In this document: piece by piece, positions 47,521-56,300 of the stretch
Numbering within the stretch: the first letter of the stretch is position 1
Layout: the number at the start of each line of letters is the position of its first letter
NCBI GenBank assembly: GCA_028287035.1
Contig: JAQBQL010000237.1
Coordinates: 1-64,000 of the forward strand
Length of the DNA: 64,000 bases
From: Labilithrix sp.
Lineage (GTDB): Bacteria > Myxococcota > Polyangia > Polyangiales > Polyangiaceae
Direction of reading: 5' to 3'
Notes under the pieces: generated by a model
Told to the model about the DNA's origin: nothing
Seen by the model: only the letters and a program-made list of their open reading frames with translations
Databases searched by the model: none
Program-made: the position numbers and the translations under genes

Positions 47521-48434
47521 CGGATCCCGAGAAGCCGCAGCTGTGGCGGCTCGTTCCGTTCGTGCTGTATGCGGCCTACTCGGCTGCGCGGCATGATCTT
47601 CGCGTCGAGCACTTCCTCCTGATCGGGGCGGTCGCGGCGCTCTCGTTCATCGGACCGCGGGCGCGGGCGCTGCTGGCGGGCCTCTACCCGATCGCGCTGG
47701 TGGGGCTGCTCTACGACGGGATGCGGCCGCTCCAGAAGCTCGGGCTGACCGCGGATCGCGTGCACGTGTGCGACGTCCGCGCGCTCGAGTCGCGCCTGTT
47801 CGGGTACGCGTATGACGGCGCGCCGATGACGCTCCACGACTACTTCATGGTGCATCACACGACCGCGCTCGACCTGTTCTGCGCGATCCCGTACGCGACG
47901 TTCATCTTCGTGTGCATTGGCACCGCGATCTGGCTCTATCGCGTGGATCGCCTCGCGATGCACCGCTTCACGTGGGTGTTCTTCGCGCTGAACGTGGCCG
48001 GCTTCGTGACCTACCACCTCGTTCCGGCCGCCCCGCCCTGGTACTTCCACGCGCACGGCTGCGCGGTCGACCTGGCAACCCGGGCGAGCGAGGGGCCCGT
48101 GCTGGCGCGCGTCGATGCGTACCTCCGGATCGGCTACTTCCACGGGATGTACGCGAAGGCGAGCAGCGTGTTCGGGGCCATCCCTTCGCTGCACTGCGCG
48201 TATCCGATGCTCGTGGTGGTGGAGGGCTGGCGGACGTTCGGTCCGAAGCTGCGTGCGGCGTCGGTCCTGTACTGGATGGCGATGGTGTTCTCGGCGGTGT
48301 ATCTCGACCATCACTGGGTGATCGACGCGGCGGTCGGGTCCGCGTATGCGGTGCTTGCGGCCCTCGCCATGCGGCAGCTGCAGCGACGGACCGCGGGAGG
48401 CACGAGCGCCTCGGCGCGCCTCGACCTGGCGTGA
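47517..48434 (+). CDS. PAP2/AUR1-like membrane phosphotransferase
   Basis: A 305-residue membrane protein with about six helices. The PAP2 motifs are IPSLHCAYP (His226) and VYLDHHWVIDAAVG (His265/His266, Asp270), and YHLVPAAPPWYFHAHG (167-181) agrees with the AUR1/inositol-phosphorylceramide-synthase branch. It may transfer or remove a phospho-headgroup on a lipid. ATG 47517 overlaps the GtrA stop (ATGA). With the CDP-alcohol enzyme this suggests synthesis of an inositol-type phospholipid or sphingolipid; that is inference. Confidence 0.85.
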   Translation: MTDPEKPQLWRLVPFVLYAAYSAARHDLRVEHFLLIGAVAALSFIGPRARALLAGLYPIALVGLLYDGMRPLQKLGLTADRVHVCDVRALESRLFGYAYDGAPMTLHDYFMVHHTTALDLFCAIPYATFIFVCIGTAIWLYRVDRLAMHRFTWVFFALNVAGFVTYHLVPAAPPWYFHAHGCAVDLATRASEGPVLARVDAYLRIGYFHGMYAKASSVFGAIPSLHCAYPMLVVVEGWRTFGPKLRAASVLYWMAMVFSAVYLDHHWVIDAAVGSAYAVLAALAMRQLQRRTAGGTSASARLDLA

Positions 48435-48440
48435 TGATGT

Positions 48441-48449
48441 CCGGGGTTG
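48441..48449 (-). repeat. dispersed motif copy between convergent genes
   Basis: CCGGGGTTG on the plus strand (CAACCCCGG on the minus) in the 27-base gap between the PAP2 and thioesterase stop codons. This is the one intergenic copy not followed by a start codon. Confidence 0.7.
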
Positions 48450-48461
48450 CCGGCGGGCGAC

Positions 48462-48935
48462 TCACCAGCGGTGGTAGGCGGGGTGGTCGGGCTTCACGGC
48501 GACGAAGGTTCCAGTGCCAAGCGCGGTGACCTTGCCCCCGGCCGTCATGACCGCCTCGACGTTCGCGCGGTCGTTCCCGGAGGAGACCACCTTCGCCTCG
48601 ATGCGCACCGGGCCCAGCGGCGTGGGACGCTTGAGCGTCACCTTGAACTCCGCCGTCACACAGCATGGCGCATGAGCAACCCCGGACTTCGTCATGAGGT
48701 GGTGGATCGCAGTCCAGTTCATGTGGCAATCGAGAAGCGCCCCGATGATTCCGCCATTCAGGACGTTCTCGAAGGCTTCGTGATGGGCCTCCGGCGTGAA
48801 ATCACACACCACCGCCTCGCCCTCCGAAGCAACCCCGGTGACGAAACTCTTGATACGAAGCCCCTTGTCGTTGGCTGGTCCACACCCGAAGCACCGGCCA
48901 TGCGGCGCATGCGTTTCCTGCAGGGATTTGGTCAT
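48462..48935 (-). CDS. PaaI-type hotdog thioesterase
   Basis: A 157-residue single hotdog domain. It has the N-terminal CFGCGPAN (residues 14-21) and the active-site helix region FENVLNGGIIGALLDCHMNW, typical of PaaI/YigI-like acyl-CoA thioesterases with the Asp/Asn-Gly-Gly pattern. The C-terminal strand TALGTGTFVAVKPDH completes the fold. Two antisense motif copies fall inside (48677-48685 and 48830-48838), coding SGVA and TGVA. The start at 48935 is the only one preceding the domain closely. The natural acyl-CoA is unknown. Confidence 0.88.
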   Translation of the reverse strand: MTKSLQETHAPHGRCFGCGPANDKGLRIKSFVTGVASEGEAVVCDFTPEAHHEAFENVLNGGIIGALLDCHMNWTAIHHLMTKSGVAHAPCCVTAEFKVTLKRPTPLGPVRIEAKVVSSGNDRANVEAVMTAGGKVTALGTGTFVAVKPDHPAYHRW

Positions 48936-49322
48936 GAGAGGAGAGGTACCACGCCATCGGGGTTGAGGAGGAGGGCGCCCCGGTGTCCGCGCGAGACCAT
49001 CGCTGCGTGGCGCCGTGATTCGCGGCGGGTGACTCTCCGGGGTTGCTTCGACGCCGCTGTTCTCCGCAAGGGTGAGCGCTCCTTGGTTGCTCATCACGAA
49101 GGACGATGGGGAACGGGACTAGAGGCGGTCAGGCGCCCGCGGCGCACGCCCGTGCAGGCTCGCCCGAAGCGCGCTTGGCCAACGTTGCGCGGTGCGGCGG
49201 CGTACTGCGCGCGCACGTAGCTTCTTGTCTGGCCTCGCGAGAGAGAGAGCTGCGTACGTCGGACGAGCGTCGCGACGCGAACCCGCCGTCGCGTCCGTAA
49301 GCCAGCGCTCCTGCCCTCACAG
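48936..49322. other. 387-base intergenic region with three motif copies
   Basis: It lies between the thioesterase start and the transposase stop, both on the minus strand. Three copies of the motif or near-copies are seen (separate entry). There is no convincing ORF. The part from about 49200 to 49320 includes GAGAGAGAGA and is less GC-biased. It may include one end of the transposase's mobile unit, but I could not define a terminal palindrome. Confidence 0.4.
48957..49089 (-). repeat. three dispersed motif copies upstream of the thioesterase
   Basis: TCGGGGTTG (48957-48965, one mismatch), CCGGGGTTG (49037-49045, in CTCCGGGGTTGCTTCG) and CCTTGGTTG (49081-49089, in CTCCTTGGTTGCTC). On the minus strand all point toward the thioesterase start. 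Confidence 0.7.
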
Positions 49323-50318
49323 TTACGCGAACGCGCGCGAAGGCTCCGGCGCGATGCGTGCGCCTGCGGTCGGGGGTGTACCGCGCACGGCGAGCGGCCC
49401 CCCGTCAGCTAGTGAGAACGGAAGGCCAGCGGGCGCCGACACGAAGACGCCCACAACGCGGTACGTTCCCGCCGGGAAGGCGACGCCCCGTTCGCCAGCC
49501 CAGTACCGCGCCAGTGCGATGCGCCGGCGGTTACGGAACGACCGCAACGCAAGAAGCACCGCGATGCGCCGTTCGCGGTTTGCGCAGGCGACCTCCGGCT
49601 TCAGCTCGCGACGAGGCTCCACACTCCTAGCAAACGCCGTCGGCGCGGCGCGCAGCACGGCTTTGCGACCAAGCACGCGCAGCCCGGTGCGTACCCGTTC
49701 GCGTCGAGCGCTCTCCTCCTCCGCGCGTACCGCGTCGGCGACCTTGTTGCTCCACTGCTCCTCGGTGAGCGTCTCGAAGCCAGTCGGGCGATGCACGATG
49801 AGCGTGACCTCGTCGGGCATCGCGCCGTGCCTACGGAAGAAGACGCGCGGCTTCTTCACCGTGATCGAGCGTCCCGATAGATGGAGGCCGAAAGAGCAGG
49901 CGCCTGGCCAATCGGCAACGCGTTCGACGAGATGCTCCTTCACCGGGTTTGCCAGGATGTACACGAGCTTCTCGAACCGGTCGTGCGCATCGACGACGTG
50001 AACCGCATTCGGTTGTTCCGTCGCCCAGAAATTCTCTCGGCGCCGGCGCAAGGTGTTCATGGCCTTCGCGACCATCTTGTGGAGGTGACCAAGAAACTCA
50101 GGAAAGTTGCCGCGCGGGTCGCGAACGAGGAGGTGCTGGTGGTTGCTCATCGCCACGAAGGCATGCAGCACGACGCCGTACCGTTCCACCGCCTCGGCCA
50201 GGCAGTAGAGATAGATCTGCTCGACGACATCGTCCGGGCGGAGCAACAGCTGGCGCTGCGTACACCTCCGAGTGATGAGGTAAGTCCTGTCGGGGAGCAC
50301 TTCGCGCGCTGCGGTCAA
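49323..50318 (-). mobile_element. REP-associated-type tyrosine transposase (RAYT/Y1, IS200-like) gene
   Basis: A 331-residue HUH-endonuclease transposase. The metal-binding pair is SNHQHLL (His60, His62), and the nucleophile Tyr120 is in YILANPVKEHLV, matching the RAYT pattern YI..NPV. The N-terminus RTYLITRRCTQRQLLL is also typical. The C-terminal 200 residues are basic and longer than the average IS200 TnpA, as often in RAYT proteins. It starts with TTG 50318, supported by AAGGAG exactly 6 bases upstream, and that AAGGAG is itself part of a motif copy. No terminal inverted repeats and no second gene (tnpB) are seen. It probably acts on short palindromic or REP-like DNA. Confidence 0.85.
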
Positions 50319-50326
50319 CTGAAGCT

Positions 50327-50335
50327 CCTTGGTTG
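50327..50335 (-). repeat. motif copy that also provides the transposase Shine-Dalgarno
   Basis: CCTTGGTTG on the plus strand, that is CAACCAAGG on the minus, within CAACCAAGGAGCTTCAG before the TTG start. AAGGAG spans 50325-50330, with a 6-base spacer. Confidence 0.75.
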
Positions 50336-50451
50336 ATGGTCAGGCCGCTTCGCACGTGACGCGCCATCGCCCACGCAAGGGATCCCGTGCTGTTGCCCAC
50401 CCAGGCCCCTGGCCGGGCCATGCCACCCGCTGGCCGCGCCAGCGGAACCAC

Positions 50452-50525
50452 CAACCCCGGTGGCCTGCCTGAATGCGGTGGCCCCCGCGCAGCGGGCGGA
50501 ACGGTTCCGTCGGAAGCAACCCAGG
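50452..50525 (+). repeat. two dispersed motif copies upstream of zwf
   Basis: CAACCCCGG at 50452-50460 and CAACCCAGG at 50517-50525 (in AGCAACCCAGGAGCG), both in the sense of zwf, within the 259-base divergent gap to the transposase. The rest of that gap shows nothing else. Confidence 0.75.
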
Positions 50526-50577
50526 AGCGCGTTCTGCCGCAGCGACGCGTTCCTCGCGGTCCGCTAGGGTCGCGGGC

Positions 50578-51969
50578 ATGCCTTCGTCCACCACGGAACG
50601 CTCCGACGCCCTCGTCTTCTTCGGTGCTACGGGAGACCTCGCGTTCAAGCAAATCTGGCCAGCTCTTCACGAGCTCGTTCGGCACGGTCGGCTAGACATG
50701 CCAATCGTGGCCACGGGCCGGAAGCCCATCGGCGTCGAGAAGATCCGCGCGCGTGCGAAGGAGGCTATCGAGAAGAGCGGGAAGTTCGACGAGGCGACCT
50801 TCGCAAAGCTGTCCTCCCAGCTGTCGTATGTGGCCGTCGATTACGACAACCCTGAGACGTTCGACGAAATCAAGAAGGAAGTCGGCGACGCGCGACACGT
50901 CCTGGGTTACGTCGCGCTTCCGCCGGAGGTGTTCGAGAAGGTGGCTGAGAACCTCGCCAAGGCGGGGCTTGCCAAGGGTGGACGGCTCGCGCTCGAAAAG
51001 CCGTTCGGCGAGAGCGCCGATTCGGCGAAGAAGCTGAGTGGCGCGCTCCACAAGCATTATCCGGAGGAGAGCATCTTCCGCATCGACCATTTCCTGGGTA
51101 AGGAGCAGGTCGAGAACATCGTCTACTTCCGCGCGGCGAATCCTCTGGTCGAGGGGATGCTCACCCGCGAGCACGTCGACAGCGTGCAGATCACGATGGC
51201 TGAGGACTTCGGCATCGAGGGACGAGCGGAGTTCTACGACGCGGTCGGCGCCGTCCGGGATGTGATCCAGAATCACCTGCTCGAGCTCGTCGCCTGCCTT
51301 GCGATGGAGCTACCGACCGAGCGCGGCCACCTCGCGCTGCGCGCCTCACGTGCCCGGCTGCTTGCGAACGTCCGGACGCTCGGTAAGGACGATATCGTTC
51401 GTGGTCAGGTCGAGGGGTACCAGGACGAGAAGGGCGTCGCCGCCGGCTCGACCACGGAGACGTTTGCGGTCGTCCGCCTGATGATCGATTCGCCGCGCTG
51501 GGAGGGCGTGCCGTTCTACGTCCGGGCTGGCAAGGCGCTTGCTGTCACCGCGACCGACGCCATCGTGCGCTGGAAGCGGGCGGACCACCCCGTTCTCGAG
51601 GACAAGGAACAGCCGGCCCCGAACCACCTGCGGTTCCGCGTTGGCCCCGACTCCGGGATCGGGTTCGGCGCGAACGTGAAGAAGAACGGCGAGGCGATGG
51701 TAGGCCGGTCGAGCGAGGCGCTCCTGTGCCATTCGACGGCGGATGCGATGAAGCCGTACGAGCGCCTCATCGGTGATGCGATCGAGGGGGACGCGACGCT
51801 CTTCGCGTCCAAGGAGGCGGCCGAGCAATCGTGGAGGGTGGTCGACCCGGTCGTCGGCAACGTCGTCCCGGCGCATCCGTACGCGAAGGGGTCCTGGGGT
51901 CCGCGGGAGGCGGATGCCCTCGCCCCCGACGGCGGCTGGATCAACCCGAAAGCAACCCCGGAGCGGTAG
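50578..51969 (+). CDS. zwf: glucose-6-phosphate dehydrogenase
   Basis: A 463-residue enzyme of the oxidative pentose phosphate pathway. The NADP-binding motif is GATGDLA (16-22), the active-site motif is RIDHFLGKE (168-176) with His171, and EKPFGE (about 140) is the conserved substrate region. QNHLLELV and YVRAGKAL are further family signatures. It makes 6-phosphogluconolactone and NADPH. ATG 50578 was chosen because the N-terminal Rossmann strand begins ten residues later. The last codons overlap a motif copy (51953-51961). No pgl or gnd neighbour is seen. Confidence 0.94.
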   Translation: MPSSTTERSDALVFFGATGDLAFKQIWPALHELVRHGRLDMPIVATGRKPIGVEKIRARAKEAIEKSGKFDEATFAKLSSQLSYVAVDYDNPETFDEIKKEVGDARHVLGYVALPPEVFEKVAENLAKAGLAKGGRLALEKPFGESADSAKKLSGALHKHYPEESIFRIDHFLGKEQVENIVYFRAANPLVEGMLTREHVDSVQITMAEDFGIEGRAEFYDAVGAVRDVIQNHLLELVACLAMELPTERGHLALRASRARLLANVRTLGKDDIVRGQVEGYQDEKGVAAGSTTETFAVVRLMIDSPRWEGVPFYVRAGKALAVTATDAIVRWKRADHPVLEDKEQPAPNHLRFRVGPDSGIGFGANVKKNGEAMVGRSSEALLCHSTADAMKPYERLIGDAIEGDATLFASKEAAEQSWRVVDPVVGNVVPAHPYAKGSWGPREADALAPDGGWINPKATPER

Positions 51970-52027
51970 TCGTCGGCGGCGAGGCGCGTTCTTGCGGCCG
52001 AATCTTCGTTGTTCTCATCAACCCCGG
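51953..52027 (+). repeat. two dispersed motif copies before the RND membrane-fusion gene
   Basis: CAACCCCGG at 51953-51961 (in AGCAACCCCGGAG, overlapping the end of zwf) and 52019-52027 (in ATCAACCCCGGTG), both in the sense of the next gene, 113 bases before its ATG. Confidence 0.7.
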
Positions 52028-52139
52028 TGCGCCCGGCGGAGCAGCGGGGTGGCTTAGGGTGCCGCAGTGGGGCCACGCTGCAACGCGTCTTCCAATCGAA
52101 GCATCCCACCGCGGCCACCCCCTCGGGTCGGCCGCCCCC

Positions 52140-53396
52140 ATGACCCTCCTCACTCCGTCCGCCGTCACCGGCGCCGGGTCGCGTCCGACGCGGCCGGCGT
52201 CTCTCCTCAGGTCCACCGCCCGCCTCTCCGTCGCGGCGCTGCTCGTCACCGGGGTTGCTGCAGGCTGCGGGGGGGAGGCGAAGAAGGGGGGGGCGCCGCC
52301 GCCTGCGACGGTGTTCGTGGCGCCGGTGGTCAAGCAGGACCTCGCCGTCTACGTCGAGGCGGTCGGGACGCTCGACGGATACGTCAACGCCGACATCCGG
52401 GCACGCGTGAAGGGCTACCTCCGCACGCAGGACTACAAGGATGGCGCGACCGTGAAGGAGGGCCAGCTCCTCTTCACCATCGAGCCCACCGAGTACCAGA
52501 CGGCCGTCCAGTCGGCGCGCGCCGCCCTTGCTCGCGCGCAGGCTGCGAAGACCAACGGGCAGGCGGGGCTCGAACGGAACCAGGCGCTCGCGCCCAAGGG
52601 CGTCGTGTCGAAGCAGGAGCTTGACAATGCCGTCGCCTCCGCCGCCGACACGAGCGGGCAGGTGCTCGCCGCCGAGGCGGCGCTCGCCCAGGCGCAGCTC
52701 AACCTCTCGTATACGCAGATCAAAGCGCCCAACGACGGCGTCGCTGGCCTCGCGCTCGTGCGCGTCGGAAACCTGGTGGGTCAAGACGGCCCCACCCTCC
52801 TCACCACGGTCTCCCGGGTTGATCCAATCAGGGTCAATTTTCCGCTGAGTGAGATCGATTACGTCAAATTCCCCGACCGCCTGAAGCGCCTCGAGGGCCG
52901 CGACGTGGCGTGGGCGACGCGGCAGTTCGCCGTCCTCGATCAAGGCGGGAAGGCCGAGGGGGACGAGCCCGGGCTCGAGCTCCTCCTCGCCGACGGGAGC
53001 ACCTACAGGCACAAGGGCGTCCTCGTCACCGCCAACCGCCAGGTCGACGCGAGCACCGGGACCATCCAGCTGCAGGCGCTCTTCCCCAACACCGAAGGAA
53101 CGCTGCGCCCGGGACAGTACGGTCGCGTCCGCATCCAGCGCGTCGACGAGGGCAAGGCCGTGCTCGCCGTCCCCGAGAAGGCGCTCGTCTCCGTGCAGGG
53201 CTCCTACTCCCTCGCGGTGGTCGGCAACGACAACAAGGTCTCGCTGCGGAAGGTCGAGCTCGGCGCCTCCGCGAAGGGCCTGCGCATCGTCACCAAGGGC
53301 ATCGCCGAGGGCGAGAAGGTCGTCGTCGACGGCATCCAGAAGGCCACCGAAGGAGCGACGGTCGCGCCCCAGCCGGCGCCGCCTCCGTCCACCTGA
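52140..53396 (+). CDS. RND efflux membrane-fusion protein
   Basis: A 418-residue periplasmic adaptor lipoprotein. The signal ends at Cys43 (VAAGC). The order of parts is typical for AcrA/MexA: VEAVGTLDGYVNADIRARVKGYL, biotinyl-lipoyl half DYKDGATVKEGQLLFTIEP, a helical hairpin (about 120-180), YTQIKAPNDGVAG and the beta-barrel with VTANRQVDASTGTIQLQALFPN. A Pro-rich end follows. It links the pump to an outer-membrane channel. The stop is 3 bases before the pump gene. A motif copy in the antisense strand at 52248-52256 codes TGVA in the signal peptide. Confidence 0.93.
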   Translation: MTLLTPSAVTGAGSRPTRPASLLRSTARLSVAALLVTGVAAGCGGEAKKGGAPPPATVFVAPVVKQDLAVYVEAVGTLDGYVNADIRARVKGYLRTQDYKDGATVKEGQLLFTIEPTEYQTAVQSARAALARAQAAKTNGQAGLERNQALAPKGVVSKQELDNAVASAADTSGQVLAAEAALAQAQLNLSYTQIKAPNDGVAGLALVRVGNLVGQDGPTLLTTVSRVDPIRVNFPLSEIDYVKFPDRLKRLEGRDVAWATRQFAVLDQGGKAEGDEPGLELLLADGSTYRHKGVLVTANRQVDASTGTIQLQALFPNTEGTLRPGQYGRVRIQRVDEGKAVLAVPEKALVSVQGSYSLAVVGNDNKVSLRKVELGASAKGLRIVTKGIAEGEKVVVDGIQKATEGATVAPQPAPPPST

Positions 53397-53399
53397 CCC

Positions 53400-56300
53400 A
53401 TGTCTGCATTCTTCGTTCGCCGGCCCATCGTGGCCATTGTCATTGCCATTCTCACCGTCCTCCTCGGGACGGTGTCGCTCCTCGGCCTGCCGATATCCCA
53501 GTATCCGCAGATCCTCCCGCCGCAGGTCAACCTCACGACCACGTACACGGGCGCCGACGCCGTCACGATCGAGCAGGCCGTCGCCACGCCGATCGAGCAG
53601 CAGATGAACGGCGTCGACAAGATGCTGTACGTCCAGTCGACGAACGCCAACGACGGCTCGATGAACCAGACCGTCACGTTCGACGTCGGCACCGACGGCG
53701 ACGTCGACAACGTCCTCGTCAACAACCGCTTCTCGCAGGCGCAGCCGTTCCTCCCGACCGACGTCAAGAACTTCGGCGTCACCATCAAGAAGTCGCTCGC
53801 GTTCCCGCTCATCGCCGTCTCGCTGTACTCCCCGGACGGGCGCTACGACTCGACGTTCCTCGCAAACTACGCGCTCATCAACATCAACGACGCGATCCTC
53901 CGCGTGAAGGGCGTCGGCGACATCCGCAACCTCGGCGCGAGCGACTACTCGATGCGCATCTGGCTCGACCCCGACAAGCTCACGCGCCTGAGCATGACGG
54001 TGACCGACATCCAGACCGCCATCCGCTCGCAGAACATCGTCAATCCCGCCGGGCAGATCGGTGCCGAGCCGGCGCCCGCAGGCCAGCAGCTCACCTTCAC
54101 CGTCCGCGCGCAGGGCCGCCTCGTCGAGGCCGAGGAGTTCGGCAACGTCATCATCCGCGAGAACCCGGACGGCTCCAACGTCCGCCTCAAGGACGTCGCC
54201 CGCATCGAGCTCGGCGCGCTGACCTACCAGCAGAACGGCACGTACAACGGTCAGCCGTCGGCCATCGTCGCCGCCTTCCAGATCCCGGGCTCCAACGCGC
54301 TCGACGTCGCGCAAGGCATCCGCGACGCGATGGAGGATCTCGCGAAGCGCTTCCCGCCCGGCATCAAGTACGACATCTCGCTCGACACCACGCGTTCCGT
54401 GAAGGCCGGTATCCGCGAGATCGTCGAGACGCTGCTCGAGGCGACCGCGCTCGTCGTGCTCGTCGTCTTCGTCTTCCTCCAGAGCTGGCGCGCCACGCTC
54501 ATCCCGCTGCTCACCGTCCCGGTCTCCCTGATCGGCGCCTTCGCGGTCTTCCCGCTGCTCGGCTTCTCGGTCAACACGCTCTCGCTGTTCGGACTCGTGC
54601 TCGCGATCGGGCTCGTCGTCGACGACGCCATCGTCGTCGTCGAGGCGGTCGAGCACCACATCGAAGAAGGCATGGAGCCCCGCGAGGCCACGCTCCAGGC
54701 GATGAGGGAAGTGCAGGGGCCGGTCGTCGCGATCGCCCTCATCCTCGCCGCCGTCTTCATCCCCGTCGCGTTCCTCAGCGGCATCACGGGGCGCCTCTAC
54801 CAGCAGTTCGCACTGACCATTGCCGTCTCCGTGCTGATCTCGGCGTTCAATGCGCTCACGCTGTCGCCGGCGCTGTCGGCGATGCTGCTCAAGAAGCGTG
54901 ATCCCTCGAAGAAGGGAGTGCTCGGCCGTCTCGGCGACCGGTTCAACGTCGGCTTCCTGCGCGCGACGAACGGCTACGTCTCCGTCAACAAGCTGCTCAT
55001 CCGCAAGATCGCCATTCCGCTCCTCCTCCTCGTCGGCATTGCCGCCTTTGCCGGGCTGGTCGGTCGCAAGCTGCCGACCGGCTTCGTCCCCGACGAGGAT
55101 CAGGGCTACGCGATCATCAATCTCCAGCTCCCCGACGGCGCCTCGCTCCAGCGCACCAAGGCCGTCTACACGCAGATCGACAAGATCCTGAAGGAGGAGC
55201 CCGCGGTCGGCGCCTACAACGGCATCGCCGGATTCAGCTTCTTCACGCGGACCGCCGCGAGCTACATCGGCGGCGGCTTCATCTCCTTCAAGCCCTGGGA
55301 GGAGCGGCCCGGCGCCGAGAACACCTCGAACGCCGCGCTCGCCCGCATCAATGCCAAGTTCTCGCGCATCGCCGAGGCGAACGTCATCGCCGTCGCGCCG
55401 CCCGCCATTCCCGGAATCAGCGCTGCCGGTGGCTTCAGCATGATGCTGCAGGACCGCAGCGGCGGCTCGGTCCCCTACCTCGCGCAGAACGTCCAGAAGT
55501 TCGTGGCCGAGGCGCGCAAGCGTCCCGAGCTCCAGGGCGTCCGTCCCGTCTTCTCGCCGGCCGTTCCGCAGCTCTTCGCCGACGTCGACAAGGACAAGGC
55601 GCTCAAGCAGGGCGTCCCTCTCACCGAGGTTTACGCGGCGCTCCAGACCTATCTCGGCGGCTCCTACGTCAACGACTTCTCGCGCTTCGGCCGCCAGTGG
55701 CGCGTCTTCGTGCAGGCCGAGGCGGCGGTGCGCACCAAGCCCGACGACATCGCGAAGTTCTATGTTCGCAATGCCAAGGGCGAGATGGTGCCCCTGTCGT
55801 CGTTCGTCTCGATTCGCCAGGTCACGGGCCCCGAGTACACGGTGCGCTTCAACCTGTATCGGTCAGTCGAGATCCAGGGCGGCCCGGCGCCCGGCTACAG
55901 CTCGGGTCAGGCGCTCGCCGCGCTCGAGGAGGTCGCGAAGGCGACCTTGCCCGCCGACATGGGCTACGCGTGGAACGGTCTCTCGTATCAGGAGAAGGCT
56001 TCCGAGGGCGGGTCGGCCAAGGTGCTCGGCCTCTCGCTCGTCTTCGTGTTCCTCATCCTCGCCGCCCTCTACGAGAGCTGGTCGCTGCCGTTCAGCGTCC
56101 TCCTCAGCGTGCCGATCGCGGTGCTCGGCGCCTTCCTCGGGCTCGTCTCGCGCAAGTTCGACAACAACGTCTACGCGCAGATCGGGCTCGTCATGCTCAT
56201 CGGTCTGACCGCGAAGAACGCGATCCTCATCGTCGAGTTCGCGAAGGATCAGCTCGAGAAGGGCAAGCCCGTCGTCGAGGCGGCCCTCGAGGGCGCGCGC

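Noticed and set aside
49323..50318. Complete IS200/IS605 insertion sequence
   Set aside because: Only the Y1-type gene is present; no tnpB and no recognisable left/right end hairpins, so only the transposase gene is claimed.
52812..52822. CTCCCGGGTTGAT as a motif copy
   Set aside because: The fifth core position is C, not G or T, and the reading frame (SRVDPI) is natural for this protein family.
51516..54659. Very long open frame (about 1047 codons) on the minus strand across zwf and the RND genes
   Set aside because: It is antisense to well-recognised genes, with Asp/Glu/Arg/Val-rich residues expected from reading GC-rich codons backwards and no domain.
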